Positions 37,624 through 47,668 of a DNA stretch of 64,000 nt are shown here, piece after piece; the first letter of the stretch is position 1, and each line of letters begins with the position of its first letter. Below the pieces are notes generated by a model that ran no database searches, was not told the DNA's origin, and worked only from the letters and a program-made list of their open reading frames with translations. Made by a program: the position numbers and the translations under genes. The stretch spans positions 72,936 through 136,935 of the forward strand of contig JALCBJ010000003.1 in assembly GCA_028066595.1 (NCBI GenBank). Direction: 5' to 3'. The stretch comes from Thermoanaerobaculia bacterium. GTDB lineage: Bacteria > Acidobacteriota > Thermoanaerobaculia > Multivoradales > J023.

Positions 37624-39699
37624 ATGCGTGACCCGAAGACGGAGCGCCTGCTCCACTACGCCTACATGAAGTTCGCGCGTGATTTCGACACGCGCTACGC
37701 CATGCTGCTGAAGACCGGCCGGCTGGCCAAGTGGTACAGCCAGATCGGCAGCGAAGCCACCACCGTGGCTGCGGGTCTCCATCTCCGGCAAGGCGACGTG
37801 CTGTGTTCGCTACACCGTGACCTCGGCGCCATCCTCTCCGTCTACCTCGATCCGGCCCGAACCTTCCCCGGCTTCGGATTCGGTGAAGAATCCGACGAAG
37901 TGCGCCCCGAGCCCTCGGAGCTCCTCTACCGGCTCGCCTGCCAACTCCTCGGACGCGCCGACGGGTTCTCGAACGGCGTCGAGCGTTCCTTCCACCATGG
38001 ATATCTCGATGCCGATCACGGAATACGACATATCGGCATGATCAGCCACCTCGGCTCGATGATTCCGGTGGCCGCGGGAGCCGCCTACGCCCTCAACAAG
38101 GACCGGTCGCAAGGGGTCGCTTTGAACTTCATCGGCGACGGCGGCACGTCGACCGGCGATTTCCACGAAGGCCTCAACATGGCCGCAGTGTGGAAGCTGC
38201 CACTCATCTTGGTGGTAGAGAACAATCGATACGCCTTTTCGACACCCGTACGCGATCAATTCGCCTGCGACAGACTCAGCGATCGGGCCCTAGGCTATGG
38301 AATGGCTGGCGAGACGGTCGATGGCAACGACCCTCTCGCGGTATCCGAAGTCATGGGTCGCGCGGTGGCACGAGCTCGTGCTGGAGAAGGTCCGACCTTG
38401 ATCGAGGCCATGCTGGGCCGCATGCGGGGCCACAGCGAAGGTGATGATTCACTGAAAGTCGTGCCCGAGGACGAGCTGAGGCAATACCTCTCGCAGGATC
38501 CAGTGCCGTCCTTCGCTCGACGTCTTTTCGACGAGGGCGTACTGACTCCCGACCTCCAGGAGCGCCTGGAGGACCGGATCTCGGAGCTAGTGGAGAGCGC
38601 GCTCCAGCGAGCGCTCGACTGTCCTGAGCCCGACACCGAGGTCGCCCGCCGTCCGGCGCTCGCGCCCATCGAGTTCGACGACGACACCAACGCAGCAGCC
38701 GAAGCCGAGGTCGACCGCACCGGAGATGACGAGCTCGTCACGTACGTCGAGGGGGTTCATCGAGCCCTGCGGGCGGAAATGGCACGCGACGACAAGGTCG
38801 TCCTCATGGGTCAGGACATCGCGGTGTTCGAGGGCGCGTTTCGTATCACCAAAGGCCTTCACCAACGGTGGCCCGACCGCGTGCACGACACGCCCATCGC
38901 CGAGTCGGGCACCCTCGGCATCGCGGCCGGCGCGGCACTACTCGGCTGGAAACCGGTCGTCGAGATGCAGTTCGCCGACTTCATCTCCTGCGGCTTCAAT
39001 CAGTTGGTCAACGTCATCGCCAAGTTCCACTACCGCTGGGGCGTACCCTGTCCGTTGGTCGTACGGCTACCCGCGGGAGGCGGTGTCGGTGCAGGCCCGT
39101 TTCACTCTCAGAACCCCGAGGCCTGGTTTAGCCACGTAGCCGGCCTGAAAGTCGTGTGTCCAGCCACTGCAGCCGACGCCCAGGCCCTCCTGCAGGCCGC
39201 GATCCGCGATCCGAACCCAGTGGTGTTCTGTGAGCACAAATTCCTTTACAGGCGCATCAAAGCCAGCCTGCCGGAGCTCGAGACGCCTCCGGTTCTTGGC
39301 CGCGCAAAGATTCGCCGCGAAGGTACGGATCTCACCTTCGTAACCTATGGAGCCCAGGTCTGGACCTGCCTCGAAGCAGCCGATCGGCTCGCCGAAGAAG
39401 GCATCGACGCCGAGGTCGTCGACCTTCGCACGCTGGTGCCCTATGACGGCGAGACCGTCCACGACTCCGTGAAGAAAACCCACCGAGCTCTGGTCGTTCA
39501 CGAGGCTCAGCGGACGTCGGGTTTCGGAGCCGAGATCGCGGCCCACCTGGCCGAGTTCACCTTCCCCTGGCTCGACGCGCCCATCCGCCGCATCGCATAC
39601 CCGGACCGACCGGTACCCTTCGCCAAGGGACTGGAGAAAGCGCTGCTACCCGACGTCGAAAGTGTCGTCCAGGCCGCACGCGAACTCGCTGGGTTCTAG
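37624..39699 (+). CDS. Branched-chain 2-oxoacid dehydrogenase E1, alpha and beta fused
   Basis: Alpha: 'NFIGDGGTSTGDFHEGLNMAAVWKLPLILVVENNRYAFSTP'. Beta: 'VLMGQDIAVFEGAFRITKGL...DTPIAESGTLGIAAGAALLGWKPVVEMQFADF'. Confidence 0.95.
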   Translation: MRDPKTERLLHYAYMKFARDFDTRYAMLLKTGRLAKWYSQIGSEATTVAAGLHLRQGDVLCSLHRDLGAILSVYLDPARTFPGFGFGEESDEVRPEPSELLYRLACQLLGRADGFSNGVERSFHHGYLDADHGIRHIGMISHLGSMIPVAAGAAYALNKDRSQGVALNFIGDGGTSTGDFHEGLNMAAVWKLPLILVVENNRYAFSTPVRDQFACDRLSDRALGYGMAGETVDGNDPLAVSEVMGRAVARARAGEGPTLIEAMLGRMRGHSEGDDSLKVVPEDELRQYLSQDPVPSFARRLFDEGVLTPDLQERLEDRISELVESALQRALDCPEPDTEVARRPALAPIEFDDDTNAAAEAEVDRTGDDELVTYVEGVHRALRAEMARDDKVVLMGQDIAVFEGAFRITKGLHQRWPDRVHDTPIAESGTLGIAAGAALLGWKPVVEMQFADFISCGFNQLVNVIAKFHYRWGVPCPLVVRLPAGGGVGAGPFHSQNPEAWFSHVAGLKVVCPATAADAQALLQAAIRDPNPVVFCEHKFLYRRIKASLPELETPPVLGRAKIRREGTDLTFVTYGAQVWTCLEAADRLAEEGIDAEVVDLRTLVPYDGETVHDSVKKTHRALVVHEAQRTSGFGAEIAAHLAEFTFPWLDAPIRRIAYPDRPVPFAKGLEKALLPDVESVVQAARELAGF

Positions 39700-39879
39700 C
39701 AGCCCGGTTGCAAGTCGGGTGTGGCCGCCGGGGACCTGCGGTCGGAGACAAGGCGGTCTCACGATAGCGGTGTGGGCCATCGGGCAAGGGGGTCAACGCT
39801 GTATCCGACTGCAAACCCTGAAGCCCGAGTCTCCAGCATCATGGTGACGCCGACACCACCCAGTATCGACGTCGCCGTC

Positions 39880-40926
39880 TCAGCCGGATTCCGCGGGCGC
39901 AGCCTCGAGTTCCCGACGACGGCGGCGGCGCGAACGCTGCACGTCGATCGTGAAGATCGCCAAACCGGCCCAGATGAATGCGAAAGCGACGAGACGTCCC
40001 GAGTCGAAGGGCTCGCCAAAGGCAAACACGGCGAGAAGGCCCTGGAAGGTAGGAGCGATGTATTGCAACATGCCTACCGTCGACAAGGGCAGGCGCCTCG
40101 CGCCATGGGTGAACCAAAGGAGTGGCAGCGCGGTGACCACTCCCGTGAGCAGCAGTGCCACGGCCGTCCCCCCACCAAATCCGAGCAGGACGGGTTCGCC
40201 GAGCGCCGCGCGCTGTACCAAGTAGAGGGCAGCGATCGGACCCAGAATCCAGGTTTCCAGGGCCAAACCCTCTTCCGGGCCGGCAGGTACGGTCTTGCGC
40301 AGAAGACCGTAGAGGCCAAAGGAGAAAGCCAGCGCGAGCGAAATCCAAGGTAGCGAGCCCAGCTGCCATGTCATGACTCCGACACCGACGGCGGCGAGAC
40401 CACACGCCATCCACTGTGCCGTGCGCAGGTGCTCGCGCAAGAAGATCAAGCCGAGAAAAACGCTGACCAGCGGGTTGATGAAGTAGCCCAGACTGGTCTG
40501 GAGTAACTGATCGGTGGCAATGGAATAGAGGAAGATGAACCAGTTGGTCCCGATCATCGCCGTCGAAAGAACCAGCGCCAGGATGGTCTTCGGCTGGCTC
40601 AGCACCGTGCCGAGGCCCGACATCTTGCCTCGCACAGCAAGCAGCACTGTCATGAGGATCGCACACCAGAAAATCCGGTGCGCTAGCTGCTGCTCGGCGG
40701 GTACTTCAACCAAGAGCTTCCAGAAGATCGGAATCAAGCCCCAGAACGAGAACGCAGCCACCGTGAACGCCAGACCGAGACGGTGCTCTCGGGCTGCGTC
40801 GGTGACTGACTTGTCGGCAGGACTTACGGAGCGGCGCAGAGCGGCACCCCCGAGAAGTAACCCCTGTTCCCCGGACCGGCACTTGTCGGACTGCGAAGCG
40901 TAGCGGGCGGAGCCGAGGACGGGCAT
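39880..40926 (-). CDS. rarD: EamA family transporter RarD
   Basis: 'GLAFTVAAFSFWGLIPIFWKLLVEVPAEQQLAHRIFWC...GTNWFIFLYSIATDQLLQTSLGYFINPLVSVFLGLIFLRE'. Start uncertain, N-terminus may be shorter. Confidence 0.93.
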   Translation of the reverse strand: MPVLGSARYASQSDKCRSGEQGLLLGGAALRRSVSPADKSVTDAAREHRLGLAFTVAAFSFWGLIPIFWKLLVEVPAEQQLAHRIFWCAILMTVLLAVRGKMSGLGTVLSQPKTILALVLSTAMIGTNWFIFLYSIATDQLLQTSLGYFINPLVSVFLGLIFLREHLRTAQWMACGLAAVGVGVMTWQLGSLPWISLALAFSFGLYGLLRKTVPAGPEEGLALETWILGPIAALYLVQRAALGEPVLLGFGGGTAVALLLTGVVTALPLLWFTHGARRLPLSTVGMLQYIAPTFQGLLAVFAFGEPFDSGRLVAFAFIWAGLAIFTIDVQRSRRRRRRELEAAPAESG

Positions 40927-41117
40927 CGACCGCCAAAGGCGAGTAGCTCGGGTTCGATCTCAGCTCGCTTCATGGGAGGCGCAGTCTACTTCAGGCCGTG
41001 GCCACCCTGGGTGGATTCGTTCCCGGACGATCCGACCTGCCCAAAGAGATCGGACCGCCTACTAGCCTCGGGCGACGTGCCGCGATCCGCTGGACCGTAT
41101 TCGACCCCCCCGGCTCC

Positions 41118-42626
41118 TCAGGAGCCGCTGGTGCACGGAACGATCTCTACACAACTATCCCCGTCCCGCACGACGGCATGGGTCCCCAGACGGAGGAGCA
41201 CTTGCCGCCCTTCGCCGAGATCCACCGGTGTCGACATCTCGGACTGCAAACCGATCCGCCCCATCAACTCGCGGTAGCCCTGCGACAAGTAGTCGACCCG
41301 CTCACCAGGCACGGAGTCGGCGCACGACGCCTCCACCCACCGCCCGGGCTCACGGAGAAACGTGCGCCCCTGGAACTCGACGCCGTCGTGCATGCGGAAA
41401 TACGCGGCGTGGACTCCCGTGGACTCTTGCGCTGGCGAAGCGATGCGCAGCTCGATGCGGCGGTTGTCCTCCTCGAGGGGTCCGGCGTCGGCCCGCAAGG
41501 CAAAGTTCCCGAACCAATCGACGGCAAACCTAGAGCTTTCTCCCAGGCGCTCCTGCAGGAACTCGCGCACTGCTTCGGCACGCTGACGCGACAGCTGGAG
41601 ATTGCGCATCGCCGATACGCAGGAGCGTACGCCACGGAAGGCACGACTGTCCGCGTGACCATCGATGTGGATCTGCAGCTCCCCCCACTCGTCCCAACCG
41701 GTGCGCAACGCCTCGGACAGCAACTCCAAATTCTCCCGCTCCACATCGGAGATCTCCTGGAGCTCGTGGCGCGCCGTGGGGAAGCGCACTTCGAGGACGT
41801 ACGCCAAGTACAGCGCTTTCTCCATCCGCAAGTCGCTTTCCTGCTGCCTTCGGAAGGTACGTACAACGTCTTCGCTCAAGACGCCTGCAGCCAGCTCCCG
41901 ATTGCGCTGGCGGATACGCGTCTCGTAGTGATCGACCAAGAAGCTTGCCTCTTGACCAGCGAGCTTGCTCCGGGCCAACCGGATTCCCTCGCGATAGTAA
42001 CGACGCTGGAGATCGACCGTCTCGCGATAGATCGTCTGGATCTCGCGAGCGAAGAGCTCCTCGTCCGACAGCGGCTCCGCGGTCGTCAACGAAGCCGTCA
42101 ACTCGGCGCGCCGCTGTTTGCGCTGTGCTCGGATGTCGCCCAGCTCCTGCAGTCGCCCGCTCAGTTCCTCGGCCTCTTCGTTCAACAGAGCACCGGCCCG
42201 TTCACCCGACGACTCCCGAACTTCGGCAACTCTCGTTCGAACTTCCGCCAGACGCCCGGCGGTGGTTGCGATCTCGGTTTCCAGCGCCGCGATCTCCTCG
42301 TCGAGCCGGGCCAGCTCATCGCGATCTCGCAGATCCTCCTGGCGAGCTCGAGCGACGATCTCCTCGCGTTGCTGCGCAGTGGAGTCGAGCATACGGTGTA
42401 GGGTCTCGAGAGCCGGGGCGTACGTGGCGTCGAGTTGATCGAAGGAGTCGGTGATGGGCTCGTCCGGTTGCGGAGCCTCTTGGGTCGCCTTCGTAGGCGA
42501 TTCCACCTCTGATCGCGACCATAGGCTACAGCCACCCAGCGCCAACGAGCCGGCCGCCACGCACACCCATGCCAGTTCCCCGAGGGACCGTCGTGGCTCG
42601 GACGAACGTAAGGACACCGCCTTCAT
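41118..42626 (-). CDS. Lipoprotein with long coiled coil and OmpA-like C-terminal peptidoglycan-binding domain
   Basis: 'VAAGSLALGGCSLW' lipobox; 'LQIHIDGHADSRAF...NLQLSRQRAEAVREFLQERL...EEDNRRIELRI' OmpA_C-like. Confidence 0.85.
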   Translation of the reverse strand: MKAVSLRSSEPRRSLGELAWVCVAAGSLALGGCSLWSRSEVESPTKATQEAPQPDEPITDSFDQLDATYAPALETLHRMLDSTAQQREEIVARARQEDLRDRDELARLDEEIAALETEIATTAGRLAEVRTRVAEVRESSGERAGALLNEEAEELSGRLQELGDIRAQRKQRRAELTASLTTAEPLSDEELFAREIQTIYRETVDLQRRYYREGIRLARSKLAGQEASFLVDHYETRIRQRNRELAAGVLSEDVVRTFRRQQESDLRMEKALYLAYVLEVRFPTARHELQEISDVERENLELLSEALRTGWDEWGELQIHIDGHADSRAFRGVRSCVSAMRNLQLSRQRAEAVREFLQERLGESSRFAVDWFGNFALRADAGPLEEDNRRIELRIASPAQESTGVHAAYFRMHDGVEFQGRTFLREPGRWVEASCADSVPGERVDYLSQGYRELMGRIGLQSEMSTPVDLGEGRQVLLRLGTHAVVRDGDSCVEIVPCTSGS

Positions 42627-42630
42627 AGGT

Positions 42631-44433
42631 CTATTCTCGCTCACCGGCGCCCGTCTCCTCCACCGGAAGATCCAGATCACCTGCAAAGACGAGCTGGGCA
42701 CAGGCCACCACCGCCTCGCCCTGGCTACCGATCTCGACCACGGATCGCACGTGGTGACGATATGCCGATTCGATGTCTCGAATCCGCTCGAGGGCAGCGG
42801 GAGTCGGGATCGCATCGCTATCCGCGCCTTCCAGGTCGATACGCATCCGCAGTTCCAACAGGTTATTCTCGACCGCAAGCCGCCACGGATCGAGCTTGGC
42901 ATCCCCGTCCAGATCGCGTACTCGTTCGGCCAACGAGTCCAGTTCCTTCACGGCGATCGGGCCGCGCAGCTCACCGGCCAGCACGAGGGCATTGTTCTCG
43001 ACCACCAATTGGTCGAGATGCGACGCGGAAAGACGGGTCGGACGCCATGTACTCGCCGCTGCCTCGAAGGCTCCGAGGGCGTCCATGGGACGGCCGGCAC
43101 GCAATAGCGCATCCCCTTGCCGGCAGTCCCAAACCCCGAGTCTTCGTGGCGAGACGTCAGCGGAAAACCGAGCTCGGAGCTCCCCGAACAGTCGTGCCAC
43201 CTCGTCCCACGACCCGCGGGTCGCCTCTACCTCGGCCAGATCTTCGATCTGCCAGGGCTGTGCCTCGTCCAGCGATCCGCGCAATGCGTCGGCATGGGCT
43301 GCGAGTTGCGCGTCGTCCCCGCATCGCAAGATCAAGTCAGTGCGTGCGCGCGCGCAGGTTCCCTCGGGGAGAACCCTACACGGCGTCTCCATCGACGGTT
43401 GCTTTCCTATGCCACCCCGCGATAACCAAGGTTCTACATCCGGACATTCGCCGACGATGGCTGCCGACCAGGCCGCGAGGAAGGTACCCAGATCTCGAAC
43501 CGCGGCGTTCGACACCGATGCGGCGTCCTGCGCCACCTCGGCTGCACGACTCAACTGACCCAGGCCGAGACGAAAGAAGTATTCCCACTCCACGGGCTCC
43601 GGGCTCCCCGGACACAGCTTTCGAGTTCGGCGGATCGTCGCAGCGGCTGCAGCGGTTTCCCGTAGCTCGGAATGGGCCGCCGCCAAAACACGCGACCGCT
43701 GTGCATCGCACCACCCGGATCCGTCGATTCCCGCGGCAATGGAAACAGCACGACGTAGCAAGAGCTCCCGCCGCTCGTAGGGATCGCCCGTTGCCGTCTC
43801 GATCAGCGCACATTCGAGATGAAGCGACGCCAGCTCCACTACAGCCGGATCGGATCTGGCGAAGTCCGGCGCGTCTTCCGAAAGCTGTTGCGCCGACCTC
43901 AATGCCGCGCGACAGTCGCCCCGATTCCTCGCTTCGGCCAACTGGCGTTGGAGACGTAGCAGGCAGACGATGTCGTCACGACCACCGCAACGCAGCGGCT
44001 CCCGAGCTTGGGACCCATCCTTCGACGCTTCCTCGGGACCCTCATCCACGATGGGCTTTACGTCCGCGCGGTGCAGAAGAGCAGCCACGTCGAGCTCCAG
44101 CGGTATGTCGGGATCGAGATGGGCGTTACGTACCGTGGCCACCCAGTCCAGCTTCCAGGAACGGGAGGCCGATACAAATCGGATCTCGTCGTGGTGCGCA
44201 ACCCGCAGAACGAACAGCAGTTGCCCGTCGGCGTCCGTCACACCCTGGTGGGAGTCGCCACCTCGCAGCGACGTCACTTGTAGGGCCACGTCAGCAGTCT
44301 CCGCGCGCACGACGAAAAGCCGCTCGCGAAGGGCATCTCCATCGTCGGCACGCACACCTGGCACGAGCAGGGTGAGCAACAACGGCGCGAGCGCCCAGAA
44401 GATCCGCCGGCCGTCAGCCCACGACGAGAACAT
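42631..44433 (-). CDS. Secreted helical-repeat (TPR-like) protein, function unknown
   Basis: Signal-like 'IFWALAPLLLTLLVPGVRA', N-terminal beta domain, then helical repeats. Start at MFSSWADGRR. Confidence 0.7.
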   Translation of the reverse strand: MFSSWADGRRIFWALAPLLLTLLVPGVRADDGDALRERLFVVRAETADVALQVTSLRGGDSHQGVTDADGQLLFVLRVAHHDEIRFVSASRSWKLDWVATVRNAHLDPDIPLELDVAALLHRADVKPIVDEGPEEASKDGSQAREPLRCGGRDDIVCLLRLQRQLAEARNRGDCRAALRSAQQLSEDAPDFARSDPAVVELASLHLECALIETATGDPYERRELLLRRAVSIAAGIDGSGWCDAQRSRVLAAAHSELRETAAAAATIRRTRKLCPGSPEPVEWEYFFRLGLGQLSRAAEVAQDAASVSNAAVRDLGTFLAAWSAAIVGECPDVEPWLSRGGIGKQPSMETPCRVLPEGTCARARTDLILRCGDDAQLAAHADALRGSLDEAQPWQIEDLAEVEATRGSWDEVARLFGELRARFSADVSPRRLGVWDCRQGDALLRAGRPMDALGAFEAAASTWRPTRLSASHLDQLVVENNALVLAGELRGPIAVKELDSLAERVRDLDGDAKLDPWRLAVENNLLELRMRIDLEGADSDAIPTPAALERIRDIESAYRHHVRSVVEIGSQGEAVVACAQLVFAGDLDLPVEETGAGERE

Positions 44434-46033
44434 CGGCAGTTTCGGAGGTGGCCAGAAGTCGTCCGGAGCTGTCGCGGAGACGAACCTCATAGGAATAACG
44501 AGTACCGGGATCGACGTCCACATCCTCGTACACCACACCAGCCTCCTCCCGACGCCAGCAATCGTCTCGACGTTTACGGGGCTGATCGAGCTCTCCCAGG
44601 CGCCAAGGAGGGTTGCGCTCCACTTGGCAGTAGGCGACCGAGTCACCGTGCGACGACAGTTCCGCTACCAAGCCTCTCAAATGCACGGTCGGCCGCGTCT
44701 CGGTACCGCCTGCAGTAGCCTCGATCTCGAATCGGATCGTCTCGATTTCCACGCCCCCCGTCACATCCTCCGTAGCCTCTACTAGAGCCGGAGCCGCTGG
44801 AGGCGAAACCGACACGGGGGGCGACGATCGCTCTCCGGATGGCAGAGGCGACTCGGCGGTCGTACCTGTCGGCACGGAACGAGCTTGGAGATCTTGCGCG
44901 GGTAGGCTCCGCGGAGCTTGAACCAGAGAGCGGGCACCGATTCCCAAGGCCACACCCAGCACTACGCCGAGGATCAGGGTCGGCACAAGCCATGGAATGA
45001 GCGCCACCCGGCGCGCGAGAGCACTGACTCGACTCTTCGCGGAGCTCTTCCACCGGCCGGCCACGCGCGATGGTGTCACTTGGATCGATGCGATCCTGGC
45101 GGCCTCGGCATCGCGGGAATCCCAGCGTCTGCGGACTGTCGCGGGAGTGGTGTCGCCACGCTTCGATTGCGCTACCGGTGGCATCGACAACGACCGGGCA
45201 TCTCGGATCGACTGCCGCAAGACCTTGCGCACCTCGTCGAGTTTGGGTCGCACCGACGGCTGCCGTCGTAGGCACGCCATGATCGTCGTGTCGAGATCGG
45301 CCGGACAATCGGGCCAATAGCGCGTGACCGGCGGCGGTCCAGCGGTCCGCAGAAGCTCGAAGTATTGAGGCCAGTTCGCGGCCTCGTAGGGCCGACGAAT
45401 CGTCAGCAGCTCGTAAGCGATGACGCCGAGGGAGAAAACATCGGCGGGCGCCTCCACGAGCTCACCATCGTGACCTCCGACGTCAAGGCTCTGCTCTGGC
45501 GCCGCGTACGACGGAGTCCCCACGCCAGCGTGTTGCTCGGCGAGGGTGTCCTCACCGACCACCTTGGCCAGACCGAAGTCGAGCAGTTTGATCTCGTGGT
45601 TGTGCAACACTCGGACGTTGCCGGGCTTCAAGTCCCGGTGCACCACCCCCCGTTTGTGCACTTCGGAGAGCCCGTAGGCGATCTTGTCCAGGTAGACCAA
45701 TCGCAGCTCGGCGGGTAGCCGGTCCCCTTCCTCGATCTTCGTCCTCAAATCGACCCCCGAAAGGAACTCTTCCACCAGGTAGTGAAGATCGTGCTCCGGG
45801 TCGGAGAAGAAGTCGTAGATCTGGGCCACCACCGGCAGTTGCGGACCCAATGCGGCGATGACACGAGCCTCTCGTTCGAAACGCCGACGATCCTCGTCGT
45901 CCCGTGGCTCCAGTACCTTGATCGCGACGTTGCGGCCGAGTGCAGAGTCCCAGCCCTCGTACACGTTGCCGAAACCACCACGTCCGGCCTTGCGGACGAT
46001 GAGATATTTGCCGATGCGCTCAGGTACTCTCAC
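44414..46033 (-). CDS. Transmembrane serine/threonine protein kinase with extracytoplasmic C-terminal domain
   Basis: 'GRGGFGNVYEGWDSALGRNVAIKVLEP', 'VVHRDLKPGNVRV', 'LDFGLAKV', 'GTPSYAAPEQS'; TM 'IPWLVPTLILGVVLGVALGIG'. Confidence 0.95.
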   Translation of the reverse strand: MRVPERIGKYLIVRKAGRGGFGNVYEGWDSALGRNVAIKVLEPRDDEDRRRFEREARVIAALGPQLPVVAQIYDFFSDPEHDLHYLVEEFLSGVDLRTKIEEGDRLPAELRLVYLDKIAYGLSEVHKRGVVHRDLKPGNVRVLHNHEIKLLDFGLAKVVGEDTLAEQHAGVGTPSYAAPEQSLDVGGHDGELVEAPADVFSLGVIAYELLTIRRPYEAANWPQYFELLRTAGPPPVTRYWPDCPADLDTTIMACLRRQPSVRPKLDEVRKVLRQSIRDARSLSMPPVAQSKRGDTTPATVRRRWDSRDAEAARIASIQVTPSRVAGRWKSSAKSRVSALARRVALIPWLVPTLILGVVLGVALGIGARSLVQAPRSLPAQDLQARSVPTGTTAESPLPSGERSSPPVSVSPPAAPALVEATEDVTGGVEIETIRFEIEATAGGTETRPTVHLRGLVAELSSHGDSVAYCQVERNPPWRLGELDQPRKRRDDCWRREEAGVVYEDVDVDPGTRYSYEVRLRDSSGRLLATSETADVLVVG

Positions 46034-46127
46034 CAGCTGATCATACCAAGTCAGCTATAAGGCGGTGCCTGGGCCGCGGAGTAGGTGCACTGGACTGAAC
46101 GGAAGAGTGTCGGATTGCCGCGGACGG

Positions 46128-47540
46128 CTAATCCTCCACATATCCCAAGGCTCGAAGGCGGTCTAGCTCCTCTTCGGTCATCTGCGACTCCGGCGTCGGG
46201 CCCTTCGGCAACGGATCGAGGCTCTGGAGCTGGCGGCTGTAGCTCGTGCCCAGATCGAGTCGTGTAGCAAGAAGGTTGTTGGCTTCGTCCGGATCGTCGC
46301 CGAGGTGGTAAAGCTCACTCTCGCGGGGTTTTTCCAGGTGGTGGATGTACTTCCAGGGAGGGTCGACGACGACGAGCAAGAAGTCGTCGTTGACGTTTCC
46401 ATCGTCGCCGACGCCGGGGAAGACCCTTTTGTTCATCAGGTCGGCATAAGCCCACGGCGCGGAGGATTCCGCCGGTGTCGGTCCGCCTTCAAGGAGCGGC
46501 AGGAGGCTTCGTCCGTCCATGGGCGGACGCTCTCCCTCGAAGCCCGTGAGGTCGAGGACGGTCGGCGCTAGGTCGACCTGCCGCACCATCGTCTCGATGC
46601 TGCGAGCGACGACACTGGGCCCTCGGACCAGGAGCGGGATATGGATCTGTTCCTGGTAGAGGATGCCGTGTCCCCACCAGCCGTGCTCCCCGAGACCTTC
46701 GCCGTGATCGGCGGTGACGAGAATGGTCGTCCCGTTCTTGTCGAGAGCAGCGAGCAAGCGCCCGACCTGGGCGTCCATGTAGGCGACCTCTCGGTCGTAC
46801 ACGGCCCGTAGCGCCTCGAAGGGATCCGAGCTGCCCACTCCCTCGATGGGTTGTGGCGGCGCGAAGTCCTCGGGCGGCAGCACCTCGGTGTCGTGCGGGT
46901 CGAAATAGTGGACCCAGAGAAAGTACGGCTCTCTGGCCTGTCGGAGCCAGGCCAGGGCGCGATCTGTGGTGGCGTCGGCCCGACGCTGTGACCGCCCGGT
47001 GTCGATCGTGCCCCCTGCTTGGACGGTGTCGGGTCCGGGCGGCTCCAAGAACTCCTCGTCGAAAACCCCGAAGCCCTGTGCGAGGCCAAAGCGACTGCCG
47101 GCCGGAAAGGCGCTGATGACGCCGGCGGTAGCGTAGCCGGCGTCCGAGAGCAGCTCGGCCACCGTCACGGCGTCGTCGGCCAGCAGGTAACGGCTACCGT
47201 GAAGCACCCTCAGGCCGTGGCCGTAGGGGTTGAGACCCGTAAAGATCGATGCATGGGACACCGGCGTCACCCCCGACTGGGCGATCGCCAACTCGAAGAC
47301 CGCCGACTGGGCCGCGAGCTCGTCCAGGTTAGGTGTCAGCCCTCTGTTGGATCCGTACGCACCGAGGCGGTCCGCCCGCGTGGTGTCGAGAGTCACCAAG
47401 ACGATGTTCTGTCGCCTATCCAGCCGTCCTTCCTCCCCGGTTGGCGAACACCCAACGCCGGTGACAAGAAGCAGCAACACCCAACCAGAAGCAACGACTT
47501 GTCGCTCCGAAATCCTTGAGATCCAACGGGTTCTGGGCAT
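46128..47540 (-). CDS. Sulfatase/alkaline phosphatase superfamily lipoprotein
   Basis: 'LLLVTGVGCS' lipobox, 'NIVLVTLDTTRADRLGAYGSNRGLTPNLDELAAQS', 'VTPVSHASIFTGLNPYGHG', 'ILVTADHGEGLGEHGWWGHG'. Confidence 0.93.
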   Translation of the reverse strand: MPRTRWISRISERQVVASGWVLLLLVTGVGCSPTGEEGRLDRRQNIVLVTLDTTRADRLGAYGSNRGLTPNLDELAAQSAVFELAIAQSGVTPVSHASIFTGLNPYGHGLRVLHGSRYLLADDAVTVAELLSDAGYATAGVISAFPAGSRFGLAQGFGVFDEEFLEPPGPDTVQAGGTIDTGRSQRRADATTDRALAWLRQAREPYFLWVHYFDPHDTEVLPPEDFAPPQPIEGVGSSDPFEALRAVYDREVAYMDAQVGRLLAALDKNGTTILVTADHGEGLGEHGWWGHGILYQEQIHIPLLVRGPSVVARSIETMVRQVDLAPTVLDLTGFEGERPPMDGRSLLPLLEGGPTPAESSAPWAYADLMNKRVFPGVGDDGNVNDDFLLVVVDPPWKYIHHLEKPRESELYHLGDDPDEANNLLATRLDLGTSYSRQLQSLDPLPKGPTPESQMTEEELDRLRALGYVED

Positions 47541-47668
47541 GGCGCGCAGTATACGAAACCCAGCTCGAGACCGAGCCTGGTGGGCGCCGGAGACGATCCG
47601 AACCACAGCCGCCGAGGCTGAAACTAGGTGACTCCAAATCCCGAGCGGCAGCGAATACAGGGGACGCT

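Noticed and set aside
37624-39699. E1 alpha/beta fusion as a novel enzyme
   Set aside because: Fused 2-oxoacid dehydrogenase E1 alpha-beta proteins are known in several bacterial groups.
42762-44375. 537-aa plus-strand ORF
   Set aside because: Antisense shadow of the secreted repeat protein; Arg/Pro-rich, typical high-GC spurious ORF.
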